This document shows, one piece after another, positions 11,686-24,500 of a stretch of DNA of 64,000 nucleotides. Within the stretch, counting starts at the first letter, position 1, and every line of letters begins with the position of its first letter. A program made the translations under genes and the position numbers. The notes beneath the pieces were generated by a model. That model ran no database searches. It had not been told where the DNA came from and saw nothing but the letters and a program-made list of their open reading frames with translations. This stretch comes from Diplodia intermedia (Eukaryota > Ascomycota > Dothideomycetes > Botryosphaeriales > Botryosphaeriaceae), in contig JAKEKT010000021.1 in assembly GCA_021495925.1 (NCBI GenBank), forward strand, positions 186,001 to 250,000, read 5' to 3'.

Positions 11686-12909
11686 ATGCCGGCCGTCCGC
11701 TTCAGCGTCTCACCGCCACCGAGCTCCCCTCACTCGCCCCAGGTCCCCAGCAGTCCGGACGCAGCCCCCGCTCAACCTGTTCGCTCAGCTCTTGCTCACC
11801 CCGAAACCTCCCTCGAAGCCACCTTCGGCCTCATCTTCCAATCCCATGACAGGCGCTACGACGCCCAGGACGCACTTCCGCCTGGAAGTTCTGCTGGTTC
11901 GAGCCCACGTCACTCGGCGGCTGGCGTAGCAGCGCTGAAGAGGCGCAGTAACCCTCAGAGACCACCCAGGCCGACATCTGCCGCCCTACAAGGCGCCCAG
12001 GCTTACCTCGGCGCCACAGTCAAGCCTTCAACCATGCGCCTGCAAGACGTGGAGGCTTGGGTCGAAGACTCGCTGCACGCCCAGGCCATCTATGACCTCG
12101 CAGCCCACTCAACTCTTGACGTTTCTGCCGCCAATGCAGATCCGTTGTCTTCGCCCAACTGGCCGGCTTTTGACTCCCCAGAGCCTCGCATGGTCTCCGA
12201 AGACGAGCCACTCCAGCGTATGAAAAGTCCGTCCTTCTCGTCATCCTTGGGAAAGAGGCTCGCAAGATCACCCTCCGACCTCATGACCTGGCTCAGGACT
12301 CCGTCAGTCCAGGATTCCGCTTCTCGATCTCGATCCATTTCCCAGGCAACTGATCCCCGTGATGAGGAGCAGTTGATTCCCCACGAGCGCCGCTGGTCAG
12401 CATCAAGCCGTCGCCGCGCCGTCCGCCTTTCCGACGCTTCGCAGCGCGCTCTTCCTGCTCCTACCACTCCTCCGAGCTACCGCTCAGTGTTGAACGGACT
12501 TCATCGTCGATTCTACAGCAACGATGACAGCTCCGATTCGGATTCGTCGTGGACTTCCTTCGGTTGCGTCGATGGCATGAAGCGACCCGACTTGGACATG
12601 AATGCTGAACAAGATGGCGACAAGAGCAAGCTCGCCAGAGGTGTGCGTCGAGGCAAAGGGCGATCGAGCCTGCTGAAGGGAGCCAGCATCGTTTTCGACG
12701 ATTGTGCAGCGAACTTGGCCAACCGGACGGAGAATGCTGAGCCGGGAGAAGACGAGGACGACAGCAACCTGCTGTACGAGAGCGGCGCAGCGGAGGAAAA
12801 CAGAGCAATGAAGGACGCCTTGAAGAGGATCGCAAGCCGCTTTGAGGTGCCCATCAGGCAGACACGGCCGTACATGGAGAGCGATACCGCTTGTATGATG
12901 CCATATTGA
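11686..12909 (+). CDS. Serine-rich, probably disordered protein of unknown function
   Basis: One uninterrupted exon of 407 residues. I took the first ATG at 11686; the open frame extends only three codons further. I recognise no domain. The protein is rich in Ser, Pro and Arg, with many RRxS and SPS words that would suit kinase sites (for example RRWSASSRRR about residue 240), an acidic patch EDEDDSNLLYESG near residue 362, and a more regular helical tail NRAMKDALKRIASRFEVP. Lack of stops over 1.2 kb, third-position GC bias and the clean start support a real gene. Orphan or lineage-specific protein is the honest label. Confidence 0.7.
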   Translation: MPAVRFSVSPPPSSPHSPQVPSSPDAAPAQPVRSALAHPETSLEATFGLIFQSHDRRYDAQDALPPGSSAGSSPRHSAAGVAALKRRSNPQRPPRPTSAALQGAQAYLGATVKPSTMRLQDVEAWVEDSLHAQAIYDLAAHSTLDVSAANADPLSSPNWPAFDSPEPRMVSEDEPLQRMKSPSFSSSLGKRLARSPSDLMTWLRTPSVQDSASRSRSISQATDPRDEEQLIPHERRWSASSRRRAVRLSDASQRALPAPTTPPSYRSVLNGLHRRFYSNDDSSDSDSSWTSFGCVDGMKRPDLDMNAEQDGDKSKLARGVRRGKGRSSLLKGASIVFDDCAANLANRTENAEPGEDEDDSNLLYESGAAEENRAMKDALKRIASRFEVPIRQTRPYMESDTACMMPY

Positions 12910-13881
12910 GCGTCGGCGAAGAACGGAGGCAGTTCATACTGGATGAGAAAGCGGTTCCACGAGGCCACGGCGCGCACGGGCGAATACATGCGCAGGGCTC
13001 GTTGCTTGATTGTGGGACACAAATACCGGCTCTGCGGCTCATGTCGCGTGGGCTGTTTAACGGACGTGCAGGCGCCTGGCCACTAACGCTGTACAAGTTA
13101 CAGTCCCCTCGTTGCTGGAATATCCTGGTTCGGTGGGCACGGCATTTCGCATCCGCGCAATCACATGTCATGGGAAGATTGGGAGTTGTACAGTACGATA
13201 CATGGGCTATTTGCTTAGGCCATACGCGGCAGAGACAGGAGGAAGCGGGTAGCTGGAGGAACATGCAGACTTAGACAGCGGGCGGCACGGAATGAAATAG
13301 GTTGCAATGCGGATGGCATGACGAGGTGCATGAGGGGCGCGGAGCGTCGGAGTCGGAGACGGCAGGCTTACTGCAGCGCGGTCCCGCCCAGCCTGCAGCG
13401 TTCCGCCGCGCCCGCCATTCATGCGCGCGAGGCTAAAAGCGGGTGCGAGCGCGGTGCCGGGGCGCGTGGGGTGGGCGCGGGCGCGGGGACCTCTGGCGGG
13501 CGAAGTCGTGAGAGAGGGAGAGGGCGAGGGCGAGGGCGACGACGGCTCTGGTAGCGGCCCTTGGTAGGCGCGGCTGTCCAATGACGGCCGTCGCAACAGC
13601 TCAGCTTCGATTCTGACGAGCCTGACCGCCTGCACGACCGGCTGCCAGCGAACCTCCTCCTCCACTTGCGTGTCCGGCCGCCGAGGCCCCCCCTCTCTCA
13701 CCAATTGAAGCCGCGGCGACATCAGAAGCAGCGCCAGCCCCGGCCTCAGTCGCTCGCCCCCGCGCCCCCGCAAACCAGCGCCGTCAGAGCCTGCCCGCCG
13801 CCTCCCTTTGCCTCCACCCGCCGCCCCGAGGGTGCGCGTCAGCGAGTCCTTTAGCCGCAGCCTGCGAGAGCAAAAGCAAGA
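12910..13881. other. Intergenic, upstream of TCO89-like gene
   Basis: No gene recognised on the plus strand. A 307-codon minus-strand frame spans part of this region and the next gene but shows only GC-driven low-complexity sequence. The last 200 bases are C-rich leader. Confidence 0.5.
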
Positions 13882-15801
13882 ATGCCGTCGCCGGAACAGC
13901 CGCCGAGGCGCCCTGCAGGCCCCAAGCGCAACCAGTCGTCGCAGTCGCACGTCTCCCAATCCCCGTCCGACGGCCAGCCCCAAGGCCAGCAACATCCAAA
14001 GCAGCAGCACAAAGCCCAGCGACATGTCGTTGGCCACGGCCGCATGGGTCCGCGCAACCCCTCCTATAAAAACCTGAGCAAGGCGGGCGCCCAGCGCCCG
14101 CCCACGGGCGACGGCAGCACGAGAAATCACCAGCGCACCCTGTCGGGTAGCTCCACCCCGGTGCCAGCAGAGGTGCAGGCCGTCCGCCCTGGCTTAAAGC
14201 GCAATGCCACGGCCTCTGCCGTGCCGCGCTCCACGTCGCACGTCGTGCTGAAGAAGAACCACTCCAGCACCCACCTGCCGCGCCAGATGTCCACCAAGAG
14301 CATGCACAAGCACCGCACCAGCAGCGACCTCGAGACATTGAAGCGCGCCCACAAGCAGCGCAGCCGCCAGGTCTCGCCCGACCCCGAGCCCGACCACCCC
14401 GCCGTGCGCTTCGACCTGGGCGACGACGACGGCGCCGAGGACGACAATGACTGGACCGAGGAGAGCGCCTCGCAGTCGCCCGCCACCACCCGCTCCAACA
14501 CCCGCCAGAACTCGGTCGTCCTGGAGCCGCACAAGCAGGCCTTCTCGGCGCAGCAGCAACAGAAGCAGCAGCAGCAGCAGAAGAAGCAACAGCAGCAGCA
14601 GCAACAACAACAACAGCTACAACAGCAGCAAGACGCCAGCGACGACGACACCGATACCGACACCGACGAGTCGACCGAGACCGATGCACCCAAGCGCCGG
14701 GCGCGCACTCAGCCGCACTCGCGTTCGACGTCCCACCCGGGGTCGCCCAGCAGCCGTCGGGATGCGGATCGGGTGACTTACAGCAGCAACCAGATCAATG
14801 GAGCCAGCTCATATCACCAGCCCAACCTCCCCGACGCCGACATGATCACCTCGCGCATCCTCCAGCGGAGCGCCTCGCACAGCTTGAGGCCCCAAGTCTC
14901 GGACGTGTCCGCCACCGTCGTTTCCGATTCCCACGACGCGCGCTCGCTCAGCCATTCCACCGGCTCTACAATGATAGATACACCGTCGGGCAACAAGGAA
15001 GCTGTTTCGCGCTTCATTGACGGCGATGGCTCCTCGGGCACGCCTCGGGATAGCAGCATTCTGCCGCATCATCCAAAGGGCTCCGGCGGTGAAATCACGC
15101 CCGGCAAGCGCAACAAATCCGTCCCCAACATGACCGACAGGGAACCTTCGACCAAGCACCGCCGCCACGTCTCTTCCGGCACCGCCACGCCAACAGATCT
15201 CCACCCGTCCCGCACTCAACAAAAACTCTGGCTACAGCGCGCCAGCTCCAACATCGAACCCCAGCAAAAGGAATACCTGCCACGCAATGGCCACTCAACC
15301 TCGCAGCTGTACCCTGCCGGCGTGACGTATACGCCCTCCGGAGAAGTCGTCATCGACAGGGAGCTGCTCCGCCGTTTCGACGAAGCCGCGTCAGAGTACA
15401 AGGTCGTACGGCGGTTCCGGAATCCCGTTGCCGATGCCATAGCCCGCCTCCCCGAGATACCGTCCAGTTCACGCAAGAACCGCAATTCCCTGTCGGTCAA
15501 GTCGGGCGGCGCACAGCAACGGCCGAGCACGAACGCCGGACCCGGACCGGACTCGGGCGTCAGCGGCCTGGTGCGACAACACAGCCTCAGGGCGTCGAGT
15601 GCCGGCGAGGGCATGGACCGTGAGCGGGGTACGCCGACGAGCGTGACGGAAGCGGTGGCGGCGGCGAGGAGGGCGCGCGTCAGCTTCGACCTGCCCGGCC
15701 GAGGAGACTCGCCTCAAGACCGGGTCGCGGTGGAGAAGGACGAGATCGAGGAGATATGTCGCAGGATTTGGGAAAGAAACGAGCTGCCGGAGGGGGAGTG
15801 A
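13882..15801 (+). CDS. TCO89-like TORC1 subunit (disordered, polyQ)
   Basis: A single exon of 639 residues. The N-terminal 170 residues repeat short basic Ser/His words (KNLSKAGAQRP, LKRNATASAVPRSTSHVVLKK, THLPRQMSTKSMHKHR) of the kind found in the TCO89 family of filamentous fungi. Residues about 220-255 are a polyglutamine tract, followed by acidic DDDTDTDTDE. A conserved-looking segment near the C-terminus, VIDRELLRRFDEAASEYKVVRRFRNPVADAIARLP, and the terminal acidic helix EIEEICRRIWERNELPEGE argue for function. In yeast Tco89 is a vacuolar TORC1 component linked to cell integrity and rapamycin response; that role is inferred. The assignment rests on motif resemblance recalled, not on a search. 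Confidence 0.55.
   Translation: MPSPEQPPRRPAGPKRNQSSQSHVSQSPSDGQPQGQQHPKQQHKAQRHVVGHGRMGPRNPSYKNLSKAGAQRPPTGDGSTRNHQRTLSGSSTPVPAEVQAVRPGLKRNATASAVPRSTSHVVLKKNHSSTHLPRQMSTKSMHKHRTSSDLETLKRAHKQRSRQVSPDPEPDHPAVRFDLGDDDGAEDDNDWTEESASQSPATTRSNTRQNSVVLEPHKQAFSAQQQQKQQQQQKKQQQQQQQQQQLQQQQDASDDDTDTDTDESTETDAPKRRARTQPHSRSTSHPGSPSSRRDADRVTYSSNQINGASSYHQPNLPDADMITSRILQRSASHSLRPQVSDVSATVVSDSHDARSLSHSTGSTMIDTPSGNKEAVSRFIDGDGSSGTPRDSSILPHHPKGSGGEITPGKRNKSVPNMTDREPSTKHRRHVSSGTATPTDLHPSRTQQKLWLQRASSNIEPQQKEYLPRNGHSTSQLYPAGVTYTPSGEVVIDRELLRRFDEAASEYKVVRRFRNPVADAIARLPEIPSSSRKNRNSLSVKSGGAQQRPSTNAGPGPDSGVSGLVRQHSLRASSAGEGMDRERGTPTSVTEAVAAARRARVSFDLPGRGDSPQDRVAVEKDEIEEICRRIWERNELPEGE
14552..14636 (+). repeat. CAG/CAA polyglutamine tract
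   Basis: About 25 CAG or CAA codons, interrupted by a few AAG and CTA, inside the TCO89-like gene. Mixed CAG/CAA usage suggests some resistance to slippage. Confidence 0.85.
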
Positions 15802-18800
15802 GAGAGAGGGAGGAGGTGGGAACAATGATTGCAAGGGTCATGGAAGAGTCGAGATTGCGATGCATGACGTTAGCCGATGGGCCAAGGAGAGGGAAACCAG
15901 CACGGCCGAAAAAAAGCTCGAACAGTTTCAGCATCCGCGGTTACCGGCTACCCCGGCTACAATCGGCTTCCTCGCCGCTTGTGTTTTTTCTTTTTTTGCC
16001 CTGCGACATTTTGCTCCCTCCCTCCCTCCCTCCTCTACCCGAACTCTGTACTCATGCAACCTACCCCTTATCTTTCTTTCAGGGGTCGATTGATCGCGGG
16101 CCGGGCTTCCTTTGAGGATCGACGATCGACAACGAGATGACACTGGAGACGAGCGACAGAGGGGGAGAGAGACTTTGATTGTGGAGAGGAATGTGCGGGA
16201 AAATATAAAAAGAAATCTAGCGTTCGGGAAAGGCTCAGGGGTGGGAGGCAAAGAGCGAGGCGGGAGTGATGGGGAGTGAACGATTGATGGGGGGGCTATG
16301 GGGGAGGGAGGGAGGAGCATTGGAGAAGATCATCTCTTCTGCTGATGATTTTCCTCTGGCATGAGCACGGGTGTCCTGGAGACCGTGGCCCGCCCCCATT
16401 TTCCCGTATTACATTGGATTCTACTACTTTCGAAAAGCTCGTGCGTTCGTCGTCGTCGTCGTCGTCGTCGGCCCCGGCTCCGACAGGGACCCACCCACAC
16501 ACCCACACAATCACACTAAGAGCTGGGGAAAGAAACGAGCACAAGAGCAGGCAAGGGCGATACGATACGATAAGGGCTCTTGGAGATAGGCGGAGAGCGG
16601 GTTCGGAGCGGGGGAGGGAATTACCTTGGGGCAAATGCGGCGGCGGCGGCAGGCGTTGCAATCGATAACTGTCCGCGATAATTGCAATCCGATCAGTAGG
16701 GAAACATGGGGTAGGGAGTAATTAGTGGGCTTTTTTTTTCTTGTTTCCTTTTTTCCACCACAAGCATTCTGATGGGCGCGGGGTCGGTCTTGCTTTTCGA
16801 ACTTTTTTTTTTGGGGTTGCTCGAGAGGAGGGAGGGGGGTTCTTGACATACGTTTTCTTTTTCTTTTTTGTTTCTTCTTTCCCTCTTTTTTTTTCCTCTT
16901 CTCCTTTAATCGCACCGGTGCTGGGGGAGTCAATGAAATAACTTACTTGCTTGCTGTGGATTTTGGGGATTGCCTTTCTTATTATTACTACGATTACTAC
17001 TACTACCTCCTCTTCCGTTAGACCGGTCGGGACTCTCTTACTCTTTACCTATGGACCTTCTTTTCTGCCTCATTTCGTTTTTCTTCTTCTTCTTTATCAT
17101 TACCCTCTCCTTCTTATTCTTCGTCGTCGTCGTTGCTGTTGCTGCTCCCGTTGATGTCGTGTTGGTCTGTACGTAGTGCGAATAGTCGTTGGTCGAAGTC
17201 ATGAGTTTGTCACTGTGGTCGATTGCCGTGTGCCGCCGCTTTTTTGCACCTTCCCTCTTTACTTCGTCTCACCTTTTTCGGTGCTTTCCGTCTCACTCTG
17301 TTCGTGTCAGTCAAATATGAGTTGATACCAATTTGAGCGCGCGCGGGTATTGAGACGGTGGAAGGGATGGGTAGTTCTGGGTCCAAGTAGCTGAGAGTAG
17401 AATACGGAACCTTAAAGTGACGTCTTATGTGGGGGGGAGGGAGTGAGGGTGAAAAGGATTCCAGTGGTCGTTCGTCCGTTACTACTCGTACATGTTGGAA
17501 AGTGAGCCGTAGTGGTTGGTGGTGTGGTCTTGCGGCCGATCGACTGCTCATCCGTCGCATTCTGGTGATGCCATGTTATCAATGAAGGCCGATGGGTTTT
17601 GCGAGCCAACGAATCCATCCCGCTGGGTCGGCTGTCCTTCTGTTGTCTGGATCTTTGGTTGGCTGCTGTCTGTCTTTGGGCAGGTCAAATGAAAGCTGAC
17701 CTGGTACTCTCACCCTCTTCGCAATGAACCATCTTCATCCATACTTCGGCAAATCGTAACCTCCTCTACGTCAAACGAAACATTGTGTGTGCATACACAA
17801 GCCTTTTTGACTCGGGGTCCGCTGGCTTGTAACACGATCAATTGCATTTGCAAGGGAGACGAACCTGCACCGATGACGCGCGCGCAACATCTCCATACAT
17901 ATCACGCCACGATGACAAGAATGGAGAGAAAGAACAACGAGGGGGAAAAAAAAAGCAATTGTCGTATCAGACCACGGCGGGGGTGAGCTTTTCGGTTTGT
18001 TAGTGTGTGTGTGTGTAATCTGCACGTTGTAGCTAGTCTGCCTGGCAGCTGTTCCGTCTGCTGCGTTGTGGTTGCAATGCATGCACGTGTTGTGCGGGTG
18101 TTGCGCTGCCGCTGCGTCTGGCCTACCCTGCCCGCCTGCTCCCTTACATCCTGCAAGGCCCCCTCCGCTTCGCTGCTGGAAACTGTGGACTGCAGGTCAC
18201 ACATGCGCCACGCGGTGCGGTGCGCGCAAGCAGACAGACAGGCAGGCAGGCGAGCAGGCAAACCAACCAGGCAAAAAAGATCATCGTTCGCAGGGAGCAT
18301 CAAGCCAATCCTCGACACTTGTGGAGAGCCGAAGCTTGGCTGTATGCACATACATACATAGTAGACAACGTGCGGGCGTTTTCGTTCCGGGTCTCTTTTT
18401 CTTTTTTCGGCGGGGGGGAGGAGGAGGAGGGGAGGAGCAAGTGATGGATGATGGGGCGGGCGTTTTGGGACTATAGGCTCGCCATGCGGGCGGAAGATGG
18501 GGATGTGTTCGTCACCGGTCACTTTCTGGCTTGTTGTCTGCGTGCTTTTTATGTAGGGTCGTCCCTCAATCGCCCCCCTGGTGGGCACACACACACCCAT
18601 CCATACACGGGCACCGGCAGGGTGAGCTGGGCGGTGGATTGACCCGGCTCGGAAGTGGCCACGCACGAGTGAGTGAGTTTCTTGTATCGTGCTTTTGCTG
18701 GGCTTCACTGCCGCATAGCAGCACAAGACATACTCACGTGCTCGCACGAGCAGGAGCGGCGTTCTCGAAGCGACTATCGATTGATTGACGTGGTACACTC

Positions 18801-21046
18801 ATCTCTTTTTCCTCTGCACCAATGTTGGTGGCATGCTGACGGTGGACTGCTGTTTTGGTCGCCATGCATCGCGCGGTGAGACCACGTCGAGCATGCTTTC
18901 GTATTTCTGCAGCGAGAATATGCGCCAGCGGCCGCTGTAGGTATGTACACTTAGGCTGGGCTAGACTGGGCTGGGCCGAGCTGGGTAGCTGGCTTTGCGC
19001 CAAAAATGTGCGTTGTCACTATTATGCGTATGTACTGTTGTACGGCGTCAGAGGGGACAGAGGGGACGAAGTGGACAGAGGGTGGCCTTGCAGGAATAAT
19101 GCGGAGGCAGCGAGGGAGACGGAGAGAAGGCAGTCGAGAAGCCATAGCAACGAACGGGAAGCATGCTGGACAGGGCTCGGGTAAAAGAAGGAGCGGTTAC
19201 CGCGGACGTTGGTCGGTGTTGGTCGGCGGTTCTTGGACGTCTCGCGCGCTAGCGCAGCTGGCGAGTCGTATCCTCTGCATTGGAGGGGAAGTGATGGGCG
19301 GACTGGCGATATAGAGATCATCGGGTTGGGTCCCCACCGAGACTATAGGAAAACCGCCTTTGCTAGTGGGCTCCAGCGGCGTTCTGGAACCGGAGATGGA
19401 CGTTTTGTTGGCCTGTCCGCGCCGAAGACGCAATTTGCAAATCCTATGCGACGAGGAATTTTTCATGCTCATCATGTGGGAGTGTGCAGAGGCGGGATTA
19501 CGGATGCCGCAGGCGGTGTGAAAGCTGATTCATTCTTCTCCTATTCTTTCTATTCCCGGCCCTGCTATTCTGGAAGCCGGCGATCTGGAGCAAGGAGAGA
19601 GATATGCAGATGTGCGGCGATGTACCGATGTACCTGCATGTGGTGTCACCGCGCAACACCAGCCAAGCGCGCCAGCTGACGGCTCCGGCAGACGTCAAGG
19701 CCGCAGTGCGAGACAAAATGGCGAAATGGGACGCGGCTTGTGGGGGATCTCCGGCGGCCTGGCAACTGGACCCCCAAGCGGCAGCCATGTCTCACGCACG
19801 ACGAAGCGCCACCGGTGTCATACTCGCTGCCCACGAGATTGGGTTTGCCATGGGCCGGCGCCGGCGGGCCAGGGTCCTCTTGCGCCGGGGGGAAAGGGGG
19901 CGGCGGCGGCGAGCATGGTCACGGACGGGTAAGCTGAGAAGCTGCAACCCGTGACAGGCGAGGCAGGCGAAGGACGCAGGAGCGGGCAGGCGGGCACTCG
20001 CTCGGCGAAATGGGGTTGCGCATGGGTCGGCTCACGGAGCTGGAGAAGGGACCCGACCACGGCACCACAGCACCACATCCGCCGCGGGCGCCCGGCCCCC
20101 ATGGCGCTAGCCTCTGCATGGTCGTCTGCATTGTGGTCGCCCTCTCACCGCCCGCTGCAGCCTCCGGCGCGGTCCCAGGCACGGGCACGGGGCCGCCAAG
20201 ACGCTGACCATGTGTACAGGTCCACCCGCGGCGACCAAGCGCGGATAGGGGCAGGCGAGGGTGCTCACAGCCGGTGCAGATGACGATGGAGGCGACCAGG
20301 GCGGATTGGGCCTTGGAGGCAGCGCGGGGAGCCACGAGACAGGCCATGGCGGCGCAGGGAAATGAGGTGCCGCGATGGTGCACGCGTTTGGCAGTCGCAG
20401 CCAGCCCGTCTGGGACAGTCGGCTCGAGCAGGCAACGGCGCTCAATCAAAGTGACACCCCACCGGCAGCCGCGCAGCTGCAGCGGACGGCGTCGCAATGT
20501 CGTTTCATCCGCTCAATATTGGCCGTCATCTTGCGCGGGCTAGCGGACGATTGCCGGGCGATTGAGCGCTGGCGTGAGATTGGGTCGTCTGCAGAAGCTG
20601 CGCACCGCGAGCAAGAGCCGCCAGGAAGCGTGCTGCAATTTCCCAGGCGCACATCCGCCCTCTCTCGGACGCATGCGCCGGCGGGCACAACCGCTCAAGC
20701 CTGCTCTCCCCCCACAATCCGCCTGCTGGGCGGCGAATGAAACCGCACGGGGCCACCTTAAACAGGCGCGCTAGGCCGACTCGGTGTCGCCGGCCTTGGC
20801 CCCAATTTCACCGTCGCCGGGTTAAAATGCTGCTCGCGCCCTCAACACCACGCCTCCGCTCGTTGCGTCGCTCTCTGTCTCCGATTGCTCCCCAGCCTTC
20901 GTCGCTCATTCAGACCAAACTTCTGCTCTGAGCAGCGCTCGCTCCAGTCACTCTTTTTACAACAACAACAAAACCAACTCAAACAACAAACCAGCATTCC
21001 TGCGCCACTTTCCGGACCCTTGCCGCCTCCCCGTAACTCCAAGAAA
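15802..21046. other. Long gene-free region with microsatellites
   Basis: Over 5.2 kb I find no convincing gene on either strand. It includes the 3' UTR of the TCO89-like gene, a (GTC)n tract at 16443-16471, poly-T runs at 16730-16880, (GT)n at 18003-18016, GACA/GGCA repeats at 18231-18262, and imperfect GGGCTGGGCT/GAGCTGGG repeats at 18955-18990. Open frames here are compositionally odd and start or stop without conserved motifs. A non-coding RNA or an unusually large promoter for the following wall-protein gene is possible. Confidence 0.5.
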
Positions 21047-21502
21047 ATGAAGACCTTCAGCCTCGTTGCCGCCTCCATGGCCATCCTGTCCGGGCTCGCT
21101 GCCGCCGACCAGACCACCTCCGTCTCGACCCTCACCAGCACCCGCACCGTGATGCACGTCGTCACCGAGACGCACTACTCCAGCACCGAGATCGAGACGT
21201 CGACCGAGCTGATCGCCACCCCGGTCGTGGCTGTCGCTACCTCCAGCGCAACTCCGGCCAGCGCCACCAACACGCCCGTCACCACGCCCGTCGTCTACTC
21301 GGCCGGCAACTCGACCACGCCCCTCGGCACCGGCGGCTTCGTCAGCAGCGCCAAGATCACGGGCTCGGGCTCCGTCGCTGGTGCTTCCGGCGCCGCCTCC
21401 GCCTCGCCCTCGGCCACGCCCGCCACCGGCGCCGCCTCGTCGCTCAAGTTCGATGCGGCTCTCGCTGCCATGGTCGCCGGCGCCGGCTACTTCCTCCTGT
21501 GA
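21047..21502 (+). CDS. Small GPI-anchored cell-wall-type protein
   Basis: A single exon of 151 residues. Residues 1-20 (MKTFSLVAASMAILSGLAAA) are a signal peptide. The mature part is almost pure Ser, Thr, Ala, Val (STLTSTRTVMHVVTETH, TSTELIATPVV), suited to O-mannosylation, with one N-glycosylation sequon (GNST). The C-terminus has a small-residue omega region (TGAASS) followed by a hydrophobic tail FDAALAAMVAGAGYFLL, the classical GPI signal. No Cys residues, so it is not a CFEM or hydrophobin protein. The upstream ORF extends in frame but the ATG at 21047 is the only one giving a signal peptide. Probably a structural or surface mannoprotein. Confidence 0.88.
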   Translation: MKTFSLVAASMAILSGLAAADQTTSVSTLTSTRTVMHVVTETHYSSTEIETSTELIATPVVAVATSSATPASATNTPVTTPVVYSAGNSTTPLGTGGFVSSAKITGSGSVAGASGAASASPSATPATGAASSLKFDAALAAMVAGAGYFLL

Positions 21503-24500
21503 TGGGTGTGAATCCAAAGCCAAAGTCAAATTCGCGCGCCCTGGAGTGCTAGCCTTCTGATCGACCATTTTTCACTTCGCCACCTGATGGATGCGAGTCT
21601 CACCATTTCTGCATTCGGATTGGAGTCGTCTGAGCTGTCTTGCGGGAAAGGTCTTGCTACAAAATCATCAACCCATTTTCTCTCCCATTTGACGAGTTAC
21701 GTTTTCTATACCCCTACCTACCTCACTACACCCGGAAAACCGCACTCCATACGATGCTTAATGTCTGTTGCCCTTCCGTCACCACCTAAATTTACTGTCC
21801 TTATTACTTCGTCTTTTTACCCCCAATCTTTCCTCGCTCGCCGAGGAAATTACTTCGACTCATCTCGCAAGCGACGAGCAACAAACCACCCCTCACCCCT
21901 TCCCGTGCATAGATATTATGGAGGCGCGTCTGGGACGGCTTGGAGATACCCCAAATTTTACTAGTGTTCTTTCACAAAATTTACGCAAGATGCATCTAAG
22001 TTTCTTTTTATCTGAATATCAGGCTTGGAGGACATTCTATCCTTGACATTGACAACCTTTTTCCTTGACAGTTTTCCTATAATCACAGACCCGTAGACGC
22101 GTGGCTGTAGCTAGCTAGACGTCTGCCGGCGATGGGTACACCAAGTAATCCGACAGTCGGAGCACGGAGAGCGGAAAGAAGAATTGCTCATCCCGGCGCC
22201 GATTCATCTTAGATCTTGGCCCGATCTCACCATCTGCGATTGATGTGACGCATAATGTTTGAAAGCAACCCTCGAGAAACACGCAACACGCCTCAGACAC
22301 AGGCCACGAAGACAGTCTAGAATGGACAACAGCCGAAGAAACCAACCATCGGACTGTCTCATCCATCGGAGCCGAAGATTGATTCTGCAACAAGATCACC
22401 ACCGTTCAAACAATCCGCTCCCTGTCACCACTCCTAACCCTCACCGCAAGACCCTTATGACTCCTCCGTTAACGTTTCAAACCGGCCAAGCATGGAAAGA
22501 GATCTCCCTTCGCTTAAAGAAACACCACGGAGCCGCCTTCACCAAAACACTAGCCTGAGGCATGCCTACGTACCACCGCCGCCGACCCCAGCGACGATCC
22601 GCCTCCTTGCCTCAGGCATCGAACATAGTCCTGTTTCAAACACACCCTTTCTCTAGATCACACCCGTCTCTAGTCGTTCGTCGACACGGTTTGTTTCTGT
22701 TTAGCCGACGAACAGGATGTAGGAACGGGCAAAAGACACACACACACACATCAAAGCTTTTTTGTCTACGCCCAAACTCATGCTTAATTCGGTGGTGGCG
22801 GACACTACTACTCCACAGGGGACTATCGTTTCACTTCCTCTGAACGCCACGTCCGTGGGCACGCGACCTCTTTTTTTTTTCCCCCTCCTTCCCTTTTCTC
22901 TCTCTCTCTCTCCCCCAGCCAACAGGAAGGAAGGAAGGAAAAGTGGTGAGAGAGCGGCACCGGCCGCGTGCGTCTAACTTGAAGCGGGGGAGGCGAGGCG
23001 GGCTTGCACTCGTTTACGGACAAGGCCAGGGGTTTGGTTGGGCTTGGCAGATGGGGTGGGGGGTCACCAAGGCGCCGGAGGGTGCTTGCTGTATGCTGCG
23101 ATGTTTCGTCTCTCTCTCTCTTTAGTGCCGGTCGTCTGGAAGTTTGTTGCGCGCGATCTGCGGTATGTAGGTACTGTAGAACTACGGGTTGTCGTTGTGC
23201 GGGTCCACTCCACTCCACCCCCCTCCACCCCGCTAACTACGAGACACATACGACGGCAACAAGGATCCTTTCCCTGCGATTTCTTCTTCTTCTTCTTTCT
23301 GTTTGCTGGGATGATGGGTGCAGGAAAAGAAGAAGAAGAAAAGCGGAGGCTCTCGCTCGCTAAACGGGACGGGTGCTGGATGCCTTGTTGGCCGGGGCTC
23401 TCGGTGCTCGGCAGTCGGAGTCACTCGAGGAGATGCGGCTAATTATTTTCCTGCCGAGGAAAAGAACGGGCAGGCATGCATGCAGGGAGATTGCCGCTGC
23501 GAAAAGCGCCGCAAGCGAGCGCGGACCAGCACCAGCACCAGCCAAGCAGCCGAAAGTTGGCTTATCATCCCGCCGGCGGAGCTTAGCAATCCTCCGTTGG
23601 GGATTCGTCGCGGTGCGTGCGCACTTCTTTTTTTTTTCGCGCCGGTCGCTTCGTTCGACTGGGCGGGCCGGAAGGATTTGGATTTGTTGCTGGTCTTTCT
23701 CGTGTGTGATTTGTTGCGTTGGTTCCTTGTTTCCTTTTGGACGGACCGTGACTCGCTTAGCTCGAGCAAAGTCGCCGCTTTGATTGGCTTGGACGAGGGA
23801 AATTGGCGCCGTTGTCTTTGATTATTTGTCCGGTCGACAGGGTATGTTCCGCGAGCGAGCGAGCCGGCCGGGTGTGCCAAGAGTGTAGACACGTAAGGTC
23901 GTACGTATCAATATCACTTCTTTTCTTCGCCCCACTGGCACTTCAATGCAGATGTCGCTCCCTAGCCGACGTCGATCAAAGCTGGTGTCGGCATCGCCAG
24001 TGCCTCTGCTGCTGTTGTTGCCGGTTCTTCTCGACTGGGCCATTTCGACCCCATCCTTGCGCTTGCTTGCTTGCTTGCCTTGTTCTGAAACTCATCCAAT
24101 CATATCGCGTCTATTTCCCAAAAGGATAGCAGCGCTACCCTTGCCAGCGCTCTGTGACATCATCATATGGGGAGGCAGGACGTGCGCAAATAACCTTAGT
24201 TTTAACCTGCATCGTTGCCCGCACCTCCCTCGTCGCCTTTCCGGGGGTCGGGTTGCCATGGGATGGACTACATTCCTGGCAAATCAGATGGGGTTTCGTT
24301 GATGCTGATGCCAATACATGCCGGTAACCACTGATGTATTCAGTTTGTACACGCTTCGTTCTCGTATTCTCTCACTTTTTTTCGCCAGTCACACACCTAC
24401 TTCCGTCAAGAGCCATGCCATCGCAAGGCCAACAGACCACCACCATCATCCGGAAACGCCGTTGCCAAGCCTCAGCCAACGTCGGGCCCGCCGATGGGGA

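Noticed and set aside
13207..14130. 307-codon minus-strand frame
   Set aside because: Arg/Gly/Leu-rich low complexity overlapping the TCO89-like gene start.
17902..18798. 298-codon minus-strand open frame
   Set aside because: Compositionally uneven (His/Pro/Cys runs), crosses microsatellites, and has no motif.
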